Assembly: GCA_012295275.1 (NCBI GenBank)
Contig: CM022673.1
Coordinates: 5,308,153-5,372,152, forward strand
Reading direction: 5' to 3'
DNA length: 64,000 nt
From: Chrysomallon squamiferum
Lineage: Eukaryota; Mollusca; Gastropoda; Neomphalida; Peltospiridae
The first letter of the stretch is position 1; each line of letters starts with the position of its first letter. Shown one piece after another: positions 39,100 through 50,317 of this stretch. The position numbers were made by a program, and so were the translations under genes. The notes under the pieces were generated by a model. It was given only the letters and a program-made list of their open reading frames with translations, made no database searches and had not been told where the DNA came from.

Positions 39100-39545
39100 A
39101 TTCATCAGTAAGTCAGCAATCTCTCATCAATGTCTTAACTATGCTTAATGAAATGTCGAAACAGTGCCTCATTTTAAAACAACGTTTCGTCAGGGTCTTA
39201 TCTGTGTCTCATTAACGCCTCATTGGTTTCATTTCAATGCCTCAAAGTCTTAGCAGTGCATCATCAAAGCCTTACCAGTGCATCATCAAAGCCTTACCAG
39301 TGCATCATCAAAGCTTTACCAGTGCATCATCAAAGCTTTACCAGTGCATCATCAAAGCTTTACCAGTGACTCATTACGGTTTTAACAATATTTCATCTAT
39401 GTCTTGTCAGTGTTTTAATAATATTTCATTAATGTCTTATACAATGCCTCATCAACACCTGATCAAGACGATATCGATGTCTTAACAGAACATCATCAGC
39501 GTCTTACAACAGAGCCCCGTCGACGTCGTATTGATGCTTCAACAG
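39100..39545. repeat. 22-bp minisatellite with diverged flanks
   Basis: Five near-identical 22-bp units (CATCATCAAAGCCTTACCAG plus TG) run exactly from 39259 to 39368. Change is confined to C/T at one position between the first two and last three units. Decayed units with CTCAT, GTCTTA and CAGTG extend on both sides from about 39100 to 39545, so the clean core is a recent expansion inside an older array. Confidence 0.93.
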
Positions 39546-41060
39546 TTCCACGCACTCACCCACTCATCTACCGCTGGAGAAAACAGACACCTGTACGTCC
39601 TCTCAGTTGAGCACACTGAACTGTACAATTATTTTCTATCAGAGCACTACACAATTATCAGCTAATGATCACGTATTCGTTTCTTTACAATCACTGCTTT
39701 CAGTAACAGTTATTTCCTCTGAGAGTTCTAAAAACGTCCTGAAATTTCACCTTTCTTTTAACAGACGTACATTTGTACTCGTGAATGCGACCACTGTGCG
39801 TTGAATGAGGTGTCGTACGAAAGTTTATTGTTTCTTATTTACCACTGTTTTCTGATTAGATTGCTTGTTCAGTTTACGTTATGTAAAATAAATCCCGTTC
39901 CACAAAATTATTTATTTTTATTTTGGACGGCTGATTTATAGTTTCATATTTTACATAACAATTAAATTGCATTCCGCAAAATTATTATCTATATATATTT
40001 TCAGTTGTTCTGTTAGTCGTTTATTTACAGTAAAGTTGATATGTTGTTGTTTTTTTTTTTTTTTTTTTTTTTTCAAATGATGATTCTTTGTTTATAAAAT
40101 CTTATATATTTGTCTGAGCCTTTATAATATACAAATAAATCCCATTCCGTAAAACTTTTTACCATTACCTTTTCTTGTTCATCGAGTCGTTTGCTTATAA
40201 GGTTTCATGTTAACGGCAGGTGATCTGCTTGTTAAAAGGTGATCTTTATTTAGGAAGTATTATTTGAATCAGGCTGTTTTAGTCTGGTAATTTGTTTTTT
40301 CTTCTACAATTTGATAGGATCACGCAAGTCGTGTACTGATTACAGTGGCTTGGTCTTCCAAGAATTACATTTCATCTACCGCCACTGAAGCCAGGTGTAG
40401 GTTACTTCTGAACTGTGCGATTGTCAGTACACATTTTCCACTTGGCTTCATGTTCGTACAGTTTATCTGCGTATATGTGTTCCGAGTGGACAGATTTTTG
40501 TTACATGCTGGAATGTCTTACGTTAAACAGTACTGAATTCTGGTAGGCGTTGTTGTTGATATCTAAGACGTGGTATTACTAATGTTAAGAGTATGTGTAC
40601 GTCGTTGACACCATCGCATGTGTGACGAATATACGGCTGCAGCTGATATCAGTAGCCGTCCTGAACACTGTGGACGCCCTGGTACAAACTTAAATATCTG
40701 CAACATTCTTTTACATGTACTTTGAGTTGTTCGATCTGTTTTGTATTTACAGGCTGATATAGTATATATATCATAAAATTGTTGTTTTCTCTTTTTCTCA
40801 CTTTTTTTTTTTTTTCTCCCTCTCTTTCTGTCTTTTTCTTTCTTTCTTTCTCACTGTGTATCCTTCTTTTTTTCTATTTTTCTTCCTCATACTATCTTTC
40901 ATTCTTCTCACATCATCTCTCTAAGTACCTCTTCGTTTATCTGCCTGTTTGTTTTGACGTACAACTCGTACACTCTTTCTCACACATACACACACATATA
41001 TATATACATACCCTCCGCAAAAAAATATCTCTAAGATATAAAGCAACCAACACAAAGGTG
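39546..41060. other. Unique and AT-rich spacer
   Basis: Poly-T at 40050-40073 and T/C-rich 40770-40900. Short frames at 39607-39804 and 40345-40536 are non-repetitive but unrecognised and lack splice support. Confidence 0.4.
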
Positions 41061-41064
41061 TGAA

Positions 41065-41340
41065 TCATTCCAGATAGCAGAAAATGGCCAAAATAAATAT
41101 TACACTCTGTTTAAAAGTACATTCGTGTTTGTCTGCTAGATAAATAAAGTTATATAAAGACAAACGTTCATTCTTTTCTTTGGCTAACGTCTCTAGAAAT
41201 TCACTTTTCCATTTGATCAGTAAAACACAAATAGCTGAAGTTAAACACACAAATACGTTATCGTTATTTACCGATAAGATCAGCTCAGCAAATTGAATCC
41301 AATAATAGAAAAACAGCTCGTGCAGAGTGATTATAAACAC
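41065..41340 (-). CDS. Unassigned open frame with two hydrophobic segments
   Basis: A 91-codon minus-strand frame avoids low complexity. It has hydrophobic segments VFVCLTSAICVLLI (about residues 29-42) and SVIFILAIFCYL (about 79-90), separated by a charged stretch (KWKSEFLETLAKEKNERLSL). It ends in TGA. The upstream end is a GTG rather than an ATG, and no clear acceptor is present; a donor-like TCGGTAAAT falls inside. It might be a fragment of a membrane protein or chance. No family is recognised. Confidence 0.2.
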   Translation of the reverse strand: MFIITLHELFFYYWIQFAELILSVNNDNVFVCLTSAICVLLIKWKSEFLETLAKEKNERLSLYNFIYLADKHECTFKQSVIFILAIFCYLE

Positions 41341-41344
41341 TAAA

Positions 41345-42220
41345 GATTTACAAAAAGCTTTTCTTTAAACCTTGATCATAACGAAATCATCGTCATCATC
41401 ATCATCACAGTTTAGATCATCATCATTGTTATCATCATATTGTCTTTCTTGGTGTTTTTCATTTTTTTTTTCTGTCCATCATCACAATATCTTATTAATA
41501 CTTTTATGTTTTTTTTTTTATTTTTTTTGCAAGCTTATCTTTTTCATCGTTATATCTTCTTTTGCTTTATCATTTTATTTTTTACTCATTCTCTTAATAA
41601 CTGAAACTGAACATTCAGCTTTTCTGACTAATGTTGTTGTTTTTTTTTTTTTCCCTTGAGGTTTTTTTAATTTAATTTCTTTTCATTTTTTTTTTTTTTT
41701 GAATTGAGAACAAGATAGCAATAGCCAATAATATATAAAAATATTTGCATCTCTCTGGTTTTTATAATGGAAATTTGGAGAATGTTTCAGAAAAAATGGA
41801 GAAATATATTTGCCTTTGCCGTATTTTTGCTTTCTTATTTTACAAGATTATATAACCAAATATAGCTGAACTTCGGTAAATTGTAATGGATTAAAATGAT
41901 AGAATTTTGTGTCTTGAATTTATCAGAGCAATATTTTTTTCTTTTCTGTGATGTTTGAGTTGTTTTATCAATGCCTGAATAGTATCAGATGCATGTATTG
42001 GAGATAGACAGAGCGAACAGAAACAAGTAAATATATAGATATATAAGCACGGGTGAACGATTGAATAGACAAAAAGACAGATACACACGTTTTAATAAAA
42101 CTCAACAAATCTTAATCAGACATTGATACCATTCACATTATACGATTACTTAGTCTTTTAATTTTAAATTTATTTTCATTTCTCACTGATATTTGTATCT
42201 TCATCCACTGTGCTTGAGTT
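41345..42220. other. T-rich and AT-rich spacer
   Basis: ATC triplets near 41386-41440, then T-runs to about 41700. Nothing else is supported. Confidence 0.5.
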
Positions 42221-42224
42221 AGTC

Positions 42225-42315
42225 CAGCTGAAATGGCTCAGTGGTTCTGTGGTTAGAGTGTCAGTCTCAGGCATAACAATATTACTTCTGCTTGGGATTT
42301 TCCAGACATTTATTG
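42225..42315 (+). mobile_element. Decayed tRNA-derived SINE head
   Basis: A tRNA-like A box (TGGCTCAGTGG) at about 42233-42243 is followed by GTGGTTAGAGTGTCAGTCTCA, as in the D and anticodon arms of a tRNA-derived SINE. A degraded B-box-like GGGATTTTCCAG lies about 50 bases further on. A full cloverleaf cannot be drawn, so this is a retroposed relic rather than a tRNA gene. Heads of this kind are common in molluscan SINEs. The 3' body is not recognisable. Confidence 0.5.
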
Positions 42316-42535
42316 TTTGTTTTTTTATGTAAAATCTTTAGCTTGGCTGTTTAAGGGAAGGTGAATATAAAAGAACCGTTAATGCTAATTTGTCAAGAGA
42401 GACAAAGTCTTCATCTCTGGCATCGTAGTTTTATGTGAATCGTACCTAATAACCCTTAATACTGAAATAATCTGAGATCATTAAATATTCATTCGTTCAT
42501 TCTGAGATGTCAGTTCAAGGGCACAACGATGCACA
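42316..42535. other. Unique spacer
   Basis: No supported feature. Confidence 0.4.
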
Positions 42536-42538
42536 CGG

Positions 42539-42700
<162 letters not shown>

Positions 42701-42704
42701 GAAA

Positions 42705-43100
42705 AAAAGAAAAATAATAACCTTTGTAAATTATTTTTGTTAATAATCACCAAGAACCAACTCGATGGAATCTTAATAAAACAAAACTTTACTTTGTTTT
42801 GTCTTCCACGGACATTTGCACTGAAACTCCGGCGTGGCCGCAGTTTTAATTAACTGAAGAAAAAAAAGCCACACAAACATGTAACTATAGCAGCGTGCTT
42901 TTAATTACGTTAATTATTTTCATCACCGGACATGCTACACATCATCCTATTACATATAATAGACGTATTTGCCATCCATAATTAACAAGCATATATCTTA
43001 TCTCGTTTACTTATTAACAGTATTTTCCCATAAATCAATATGAGGGATGAACCAGGGGTCAAAAACATTTCTTCAGTCCAGAGTGGAACATTAAGAAACA
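42705..43100. other. AT-rich spacer
   Basis: Nothing supported. Confidence 0.45.
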
Positions 43101-43101
43101 A

Positions 43102-43106
<5 letters not shown>

Positions 43107-43196
<90 letters not shown>

Positions 43197-43228
43197 TATA
43201 TATATATATACATATATAAATATATATA
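43107..43228. repeat. (TA)n microsatellite
   Basis: About 120 bases of TA units with two AAAA interruptions at about 43138 and 43191. Confidence 0.97.
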
Positions 43229-43229
43229 A

Positions 43230-43560
43230 GTAATTGTAGTGTATTTTGACAGTTCAACGTCTGTTAGAACTGTATTACAGTTCATTAATATTTTTACCAG
43301 AAAGATTAAGCTTGACAAAAAAAAAAAAAAACACACACACTGAGCAGGCTACACAGTATATATATGTACACATATAGTCATGTATACAAACGTACACTTA
43401 AATACACATATCACATATACACACATATATACATATACATACATCAGCAGCATTTGAGTTGACTGGACGTTGTTCTGTTGCGCCAGTGCGTTCCAGAATT
43501 TTGTCTAGGTGCAGAGTCTCATCAGACGTACTTAAAACAGAGAATATTCAAATTCTAAAA
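43230..43560. other. Spacer
   Basis: Poly-A near 43318-43332, CA/TACA-like units at 43355-43440, then about 110 bases of unique sequence. Confidence 0.45.

Positions 43561-43562
<2 letters not shown>

Positions 43563-43601
<39 letters not shown>
43563..43601. repeat. (CA)n microsatellite
   Basis: About 19 CA units. Confidence 0.96.
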
Positions 43602-43606
<5 letters not shown>

Positions 43607-43639
43607 AACATACAAACCAAATCACATATATACACAAAA

Positions 43640-43965
43640 CTGGTTTGAAATAGAAAAAGAAAAATACTGATGATTAACTAAGACTTCCTCGTTGCTGACT
43701 GCCCTTCCAGTCAGACAACCAGAAAAGACACAGCGGGAGGGACAGGACATACAAGATTCTTGCAGACGTCGCTGAAAAGCGAAGCCACGCGAGTGCACAA
43801 ATTTCAAAGCTGTTGTTTGTTCGTCACACTAAACTCGCCACATCTTGGCCGCTAATTAACCTAACTTCACAGTTTAAAAACTTTCTTTAAACGTTCGTCA
43901 TCGCGCATGTGCCTGTAACAGGGTGTTACGTTTTGGTAGAACAGGGTAGAACAGAACTTTAATTA
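43640..43965. other. Low-repeat, CpG-bearing island
   Basis: Less AT-rich than its neighbours. The minus strand is open from 43807 to 43622 with a Cys/Arg-containing peptide (SCMSCPSRCVFSGCLTGRAV) preceded by a GCTTCGCTTTTCAG acceptor-like site inside the frame. No family is recognised. It may be an exon remnant or regulatory DNA. Confidence 0.25.
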
Positions 43966-43969
43966 TCTG

Positions 43970-44093
43970 CATATATATATATACCGGCAGTTAAAGGCAG
44001 TTTATTATTAATACATATTTATTTAATATTTTGTGTTAATTTTTAACTTTTCTCTATTTCATGTACACAAACTGGATAATTTCAAGATTTTAT

Positions 44094-44136
<43 letters not shown>

Positions 44137-44515
44137 TAGTACGTTAATAAAATATCTGTAGTTAGAATACGTTAAACAAAGACGAGAATATCTGTCTTTG
44201 TTAAAACAGCGTATAATAATGTATACTTAACAAAAAAAAAACGACACCTAATAACAAATAACAAAAATAACACGAAACAAAATATAAAAGGTAACACATA
44301 CATAACATAACAACATGTTGCAGCATGTAAGATAATGTTTCGTGTTTTTCTATAACTGTCTATAGTTATTGTTAAAGTACTGATCATTAATTTTAACAAT
44401 TCATCAGTATGTTTCAAAAGTGTCTATCTTGTTTTTTGTTAAATAAATCGGCATTACTTCGATTTATGCAATCTAATATGCGTACATACATACATATATA
44501 ACAATATATATATAT
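43970..44515. other. AT-rich spacer with TA tracts
   Basis: TA arrays at 44091-44133 and 44506-44518; otherwise nothing specific. Confidence 0.55.
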
Positions 44516-44518
44516 ATA

Positions 44519-44520
<2 letters not shown>

Positions 44521-44606
<86 letters not shown>

Positions 44607-44645
44607 TATCTCTCTATATCGCTGTCTATATCTCTCATTCTCTCT
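44521..44645. repeat. (CT)n microsatellite with decayed shoulder
   Basis: About 37 CT units to 44594, followed by imperfect TCTC/TATC units. Confidence 0.97.
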
Positions 44646-44649
44646 TTTT

Positions 44650-46195
44650 GACAGTCCATCCATATATATGTCTCTGTCTGTGTGCATCTCTGTTTATCTA
44701 ACTACCTATGTCCATATTTTTCACTCACTTTTACTAGAACGTGTCTGCATACAATTCCTGATGGATACGCTAAGAGCTATAAATATTACAAATAAACATT
44801 AAAACATACACACTGTGACTGCCATAAAATTAAAAAAAAAACAAAAAACCCACTAACATCTGTACGTCAAAGAAAACAATATTACTTGTTTATAAATATT
44901 GTTTCTAAGTGGTTTTATGTTGACAGCTTAAACTGTATTAAAATGTAGGTTTTAAATGCTGATTAATGAAGTGTAGAAATACATCGAAGTAACACAATAT
45001 TTTGACAAAAGATTACAGAAACTTAACGCAGGGCCCACCTGAATGTCGACTGTTTCAAAAGCAGACAATAACAAATACTCTGACAAAATTTAATATTAAT
45101 TATCTTTTGCTTCATTGCAGGAGGTGTTCAGCTAAGAAAAATATTTATTATGAGTTTATTTATTACAAAATATTTAAGGTAACTGGATATGACAAGTTTG
45201 TGACCAACTTTATACGCCTGAATTACAACTGTTTTTGTAAATAAAGTAGCCTTGATATTAGTATTCTTTATTTTAAAAACCGTACAACTTTAGTACAAAT
45301 ACCCTTTTTCAAACACATACATGGTAAGGTCCAAATATAGATATATATCTTCTGTAAAATAGTTAAAAGACTTTAGTAAATGTATGTATAAAACTTAGAT
45401 AAATAGAAAGCTAAATATGTATATAAATAAATATATAGATAGATCAATAGTTAGAAAGATAAATATGTATATAAACAAATATATAAATAGTTTGTCAGAG
45501 AGATAAATAGAAATACATACAGACTGATAAACTGATAGACAGACAGACAGGTTGAAATACAGAGAGACAGAAAAATGGACAGACAGACAGACAGTCAGAT
45601 ATATTATCGGGGACAAAGACAGAAAGAGAAATATTTATCTACACGTAACTTTACACGTGTTGAATACCGCTGTTATGAGGCAGGTGTAAAAATACGTTAT
45701 TAATTTCACGGCTATTTGTTTGTTTTATCTAATGTTTGACCAGAACAGTTTTTTCTACGCTTCCTGTGTGAACGCGTGTTTCATTTGCTTAATTTCATCA
45801 GCGGGGGGGGGGCGGGGAGGCAATTCACAGCTTTATCTGTCGATGCACATGCTTCGAGCAGAAAAATCCTATCAGTGTGTGCATCAGCGCTTTGTAGTAA
45901 TTAAATGCTGAGCAGAATTCTGATTACACGCGGACACTACTCTCTCTGACTGCGGAGATTTTCTCGAACTCTCATCATTTCTCAAAATTTCTCGCTTTCT
46001 AAGAGAATAAAGCGCTTCAGTGAAATGTCTTGCCTAGCGCCTGTTTACAATGAAACCGTAATTCGAGGTCTCCATGTCGATTGATTGAAGTAACACGCCG
46101 TTTGATTAAGTCGTCCATGTAAACACTGCGAGCATGTGAAAACTAATATTAGAGGCCATTTCGAATGTCAAGATTACGTCTTTTAAAGATGGCGA
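44650..46195. other. AT-rich spacer; TAGA/GACA tetramers; G-rich motif
   Basis: 45390-45600 holds TAGA, GATA and GACA units. A G-rich tract (ten G, then CGGGGAGG) lies at 45803-45820. 45930-46180 is unique and slightly CpG-richer. A plus-strand frame at 45002-45244 crosses a fair acceptor (CTTCATTGCAG at 45120) but is AT-biased. Confidence 0.4.
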
Positions 46196-46272
46196 TGATT
46201 GATGATGATGATGATGATGATGTGGGATTAATGATAACTATAATGATAAAATTGAAAACAAAAAATCTCTGA

Positions 46273-46331
<59 letters not shown>
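46196..46331. repeat. (GAT)n and (TAA)n arrays
   Basis: GAT units at 46199-46222 and a TAA array at 46276-46331. Confidence 0.95.
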
Positions 46332-46332
<1 letters not shown>

Positions 46333-46334
46333 TG

Positions 46335-46511
46335 TAGTAGTAGCGGTAGCAGTAACAATAACAACCAAACTGGTACAAATAACACATTAAAAAGACCAGT
46401 AGTAGTCGAACATTAAAAATTGTCCCTGTTGTTGTTGTTGTAGTAATGCAGTATCAGCACAGCTCTGGAAATAAATCATAAAATAAATTAATTTAAAACA
46501 GAAATAAGAGA
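46335..46511. other. Triplet-rich spacer
   Basis: Scattered AGT and GTT triplets; no gene. Confidence 0.5.
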
Positions 46512-46520
46512 AAAAACTAA

Positions 46521-46568
<48 letters not shown>
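46512..46568. repeat. (TTA)n microsatellite
   Basis: TTA array of about 18 units. Confidence 0.96.
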
Positions 46569-46569
<1 letters not shown>

Positions 46570-46570
<1 letters not shown>

Positions 46571-46884
46571 TAAAACACAACATACAAATAAGAAAACCCT
46601 AAAACGTAAATAAAACGAAAACATATATCAAGCAGTGACTCATCATACGACATCACACATAACGAAAAGTTCATTAACTTTATTATACTACCATAACAAA
46701 GAAAACAAAACTTAACAAAGTAACTCGCAGAAAACACTTCAAGCCTTTTCATTCTGTGTTTAACGTACCGCGGTAGTGTTTTAAAAAAAACCACGAAATA
46801 ATCACAGAACACCTAACAACAGAATACTATTCAGTAAAATTTAGAAATCATGATGACCCTATAACAAAACGTTACATTTGTTTA
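46570..46884. other. AT-rich spacer
   Basis: A minus-strand frame (46812-46564) is Phe/Tyr-rich and AT-driven. Nothing else. Confidence 0.45.
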
Positions 46885-46993
<109 letters not shown>

Positions 46994-46994
46994 T

Positions 46995-48452
46995 AGTGTT
47001 CCTTTTAATATGGACTAATAAAGAGTGGAAGGAGTGACGTGTACGTAATGATAATTTTGAAATACACAGAAGACTGACAATGAGACGGAACGCTCTATAA
47101 TCAAAATGTAATTTTTAGAAACACAATACGTTAATAAAGAATCGTCAAAACGCAATCACGGTGTTATAATGACTGTATTCACACTTCAACTCCTTATATA
47201 CATATATATGTATATCAAATTCTAGCCATGCAAAACACAGATATTAACTATAGAAGAATTCTATTTTTAAACTAAAACACTGGGTTACGTTTGAAGAATA
47301 TGTCACAGGGCACGTACGCCTTACAGCCAAAACGGACGTATCCTTGTTCTCATTTCTAAGTCTGTCACCCGGAAAGTTAAATCTATTTTGTTTCTTCTTC
47401 TTTTCTTTCTTTTCTTTCTTTCTTTTTTTTTTTTTTTTTTTTTGTCGCGGTACGTTGATATTGAAACAATGATTTAAGAAATGTTGTCGTTTTGGGTATC
47501 TTTTCTTTCAAAGTTGCGTCCACGGAACACTGGACACAGACACTGGAACTGTTCCTAACGGTAGGTCAGTTATGTGTGTATGTATGTTTATATGAAATAA
47601 ACGACACCCCCATCATCACACATAGATCATTTCTTGGATTAGAAACAAAGGTAAGGATATTTATGTTTATATATCTATATGTATGTATGTATGTATCTAT
47701 GTATATGAATAGGTATGTACATTTGTAAACACGTCCAGAATAATATATTTCGAAAAAGTTGACAATCTAGTAATCTCTTTGCTTCTTTTCTTTTTGAATT
47801 TTATTTTATTTATCTTCGTATAATTTCCTCGAGATTCTAATTATATAGAAGAAAAAAAATAAACACAAAAAACAAAAAACAAAAAATAAAATTAAAAAAT
47901 TAAAAAATCTATTGCAATTATTAATTTTTTTTTCTTTGAAAACATTTTAACAGAATTTAGGTTATTTTGTATTTATTTCAAGTAGTAGTTCTTATTTATT
48001 TACTGTGAATATGATTCTGATTAATACAAGACACTAAGCTTGGGGTGTTTTGTCGGTAACAGCATTTTTCTATTGACCCTATTGGAAAAAAAAAAAAAAA
48101 AAAAAAAAAAAAATGTCTTTAAGCAGTTAATCAGTTTCCGACAGTGTAATTTGCTTGAAAAGTTCAGCCTTATCCTAAAATGAAATATATTTTAAAATCA
48201 ATAACTATTGCATGAATATATGTTTGTGTGAGTATTTCCGTTTGTGTGTAAGCGTGTCATTTCTTTGAATTTGTTGTTTTTTGTCTCATCCTCTTTCTGA
48301 GACGTATTTATCTCTCCCACACACTGTCTATCAGACTCTCTTTCTTTCTTTTTCATTCTTCTTTCGTTTATCGTCTTCTTTCACTCAGTTACTCAATCAA
48401 AATTATTTTGTTTTTCCTTTTCTAACTCTTTGTTATTTGTATCTCTCTCTAT

Positions 48453-48455
<3 letters not shown>
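46995..48455. other. AT-rich spacer
   Basis: Poly-T/TTTC at 47400-47443, A-rich at 47851-47908 and poly-A at 48085-48113. A frame at 47492-47728 precedes a GTAGGT donor-like site near 47560 but is unrecognised. Confidence 0.45.

Positions 48456-48456
<1 letters not shown>

Positions 48457-48508
<52 letters not shown>
48457..48508. repeat. (CT)n microsatellite
   Basis: About 26 CT units. Confidence 0.97.
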
Positions 48509-48509
<1 letters not shown>

Positions 48510-48512
<3 letters not shown>

Positions 48513-48780
48513 ACCATTATCTCAGAAAAATTAATTTAACAAAATTAATTACGAAACTGCAAGGATGTCTTTTTCCTCCGTTCTTATTTGTGTTATCGAT
48601 AAAAAAAAAAACCAGACAAACACGTCGGATATTGCAGTCGCTGGTCTGAAGTAACTGAATGAAAATAAAAATATCTCTAAAAGATGTCATTTTAATCCCA
48701 TCTGGGGAATTTGTGTCGGGAATTCATTGACAATATGTAGACAAATTTTCTCACAAGGAGAACTGAACTATTCGTCACGT
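48510..48780. other. Spacer
   Basis: A-run at 48600-48612; nothing else supported. Confidence 0.45.
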
Positions 48781-48787
48781 TTAAGAG

Positions 48788-48973
48788 ATGACGCGTTCCT
48801 TTCCACCGCGGCGTGATTCGGCCTGGCGCAGTAATACAGCCGCGATGGTTATCGTGCTATTTTCTACACAAATAGCTACTTATATGAGCCTCCGCACTCC
48901 ACTGGACGTAATCATTATTAAAATCCAACAGGAAATTATCTGGATAAATCCTTTTAACGCTGAAAGCTTGTAA
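48788..48973 (+). CDS. ATG-initiated short open frame upstream of candidate exons
   Basis: A 61-codon frame starts at an ATG at 48788 and ends in TAA at 48971-48973. It opens MTRSFPPRRDSAWRSNTAAM and lies in unusually CpG-bearing, repeat-free sequence directly 5' of the exon-like block at 48985. It is not recognised. It may be an upstream ORF or part of a first exon, or the region may be promoter DNA that is open by composition. Confidence 0.22.
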   Translation: MTRSFPPRRDSAWRSNTAAMVIVLFSTQIATYMSLRTPLDVIIIKIQQEIIWINPFNAESL

Positions 48974-48984
48974 CATTCTTACAG

Positions 48985-49276
48985 TTGTTTTCTGAACGAC
49001 AGCTAGGCGGACAGACACACAAATCGCCGGACAGACAGACATATCGCCTGCTACTGGATGCTCTTATTTCGAACTCTTCTAACACGCGGTATTTCGTTTC
49101 TCTAACTAGCCGTGACGGAAACGTTTTAAATGTCGTATTACAGCTCTCATCCGTACTGACCAAGCCAATATTCCTTTGTCAGGAAATAGCGCCTGCCCAA
49201 GGCGGGTTGGGTCGGAGGATCAATGCTCGCTGCAGACCCTGTTATCAGTGGCCTTGGTCTAAAAGATCCTGTTCTG
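48985..49276 (+). CDS. Candidate exon A of a plus-strand gene
   Basis: A weak acceptor (AACATTCTTACAG) ends at 48984 and a donor-like GTAATC follows 49276. The segment is open throughout, 97 codons plus one base, with varied residues such as SERQLGGQTHKSPDRQTYRL and CRPCYQWPWSKRSCS. It has no low complexity, and its CpG content is higher than its surroundings. Joined to the segment starting at 50024, the reading frame continues (phase 1 to phase 1). The donor is suboptimal and minus-strand frames are also open here. Alternatives are a 5' untranslated exon or a promoter-proximal island. No protein family is recognised. Confidence 0.28.
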
Positions 49277-49671
49277 GTAATCGATATGAATAAAATATGT
49301 TTTTCTTTCTTAAATTCTTTCCTCGTCCCTATTTCGGTATTTTGTATTCGCGTGCCATTATAATTAATCTAATGATTTGTCTTTGGTTCAAATAATAAAA
49401 TGTTTATGGAGTCACATTTAATTATATTGATTATTATTATCTTTGGTTTTTTTTTTTGTTTTTGTTGTTGTTGTTGTTTTTGTTTCTTTTTCTCTTTTTT
49501 TTTTAATTACATAATAATTTCGTACTGCATTTAACTGAGCTAGGAGAAGACTGATAGATCAATATTATCATATTTGTAGCAGTTTATTGTTTAATATTTG
49601 GATCGATGCTTCACTGATCGATTTGTTTTCTGTGAGGGTAATGACCTTTGATCGAACTATTATTTATAATG

Positions 49672-49672
<1 letters not shown>
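49277..49672 (+). other. Putative intron with TCF-like site
   Basis: AT-rich with T-runs (49450-49505). CCTTTGATC, a match to the TCF/LEF core, lies at 49645-49653, overlapping a DR1-like TGACCTTTGATCG. There is no independent support for function. Confidence 0.3.

Positions 49673-49673
<1 letters not shown>

Positions 49674-49746
<73 letters not shown>
49674..49746. repeat. (GA)n microsatellite
   Basis: About 36 GA units, inside the putative intron. Confidence 0.98.
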
Positions 49747-49750
<4 letters not shown>

Positions 49751-50023
49751 AGGGACAGAACATATGTTATAATAAAACTCTCCGAAGTTCCATCAGAAGT
49801 ATATTTTTCTACTAAAAATTATTTACTTTTTATCAACTCCATCGCATAGTCAGGGGGAAAAAAATACCAAGACCCTTTACTACATCACGAGACAGCAAAA
49901 ATTGGAAAGAAAAATACTGACACACGCCAAAAAAAAAAAAAAAAAGAAAAAAAGAATAACTTTGAACAGGAGCATTTTGTGTTACCTTTCGCCATTTACA
50001 CTAAAACTTTTATTTTCTTTCAG

Positions 50024-50317
50024 ATACACAGAATTACTTCACAGCTGAGACTGTTGGCTTCACGGGAAGAGACGGTGTCCTGCAAGAAGACGCCAAGCAC
50101 GAAGTAACACGCAGTCGTACAACCACAGCCACAACCACAGCCACTTATCTACTAACACACTGTGGATACAAATCAAAGCCTTCCTTGCTGTCAGACGATG
50201 TAAATCACTGATGAATCATTTGTCGAAAAAGAAAGAAAAAAACAACAACGTTACAACACTTCGCCAAGCAGGTGTTATTTCAAGATATTGTCATAATTAA
50301 ATAACATCTGATTTGTG
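50024..50317 (+). CDS. Candidate exon B of the same gene
   Basis: A strong acceptor with a long pyrimidine tract (TTTTATTTTCTTTCAG) ends at 50023, and a consensus donor GTAAGTGC starts at 50318. These are the best-matched pair of splice sites in the window, 294 bases apart. In the frame carried over from 49276 it is open for about 62 codons (including FTAETVGFTGRDGVLQEDAK) and then meets TGA about 100 bases before the donor. So it is either a terminal-frame exon retained in a longer transcript or, more simply, a 5' untranslated exon of the gene whose ATG lies at 53352. The Thr-rich part (RTTTATTTATYL) comes from an ACCACAGCC repeat. Confidence 0.42.

Noticed and set aside
42233-42310. A functional tRNA gene
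   Set aside because: The A box is good, but the anticodon and T arms cannot be folded and the B box is degraded. It was called a SINE relic instead.
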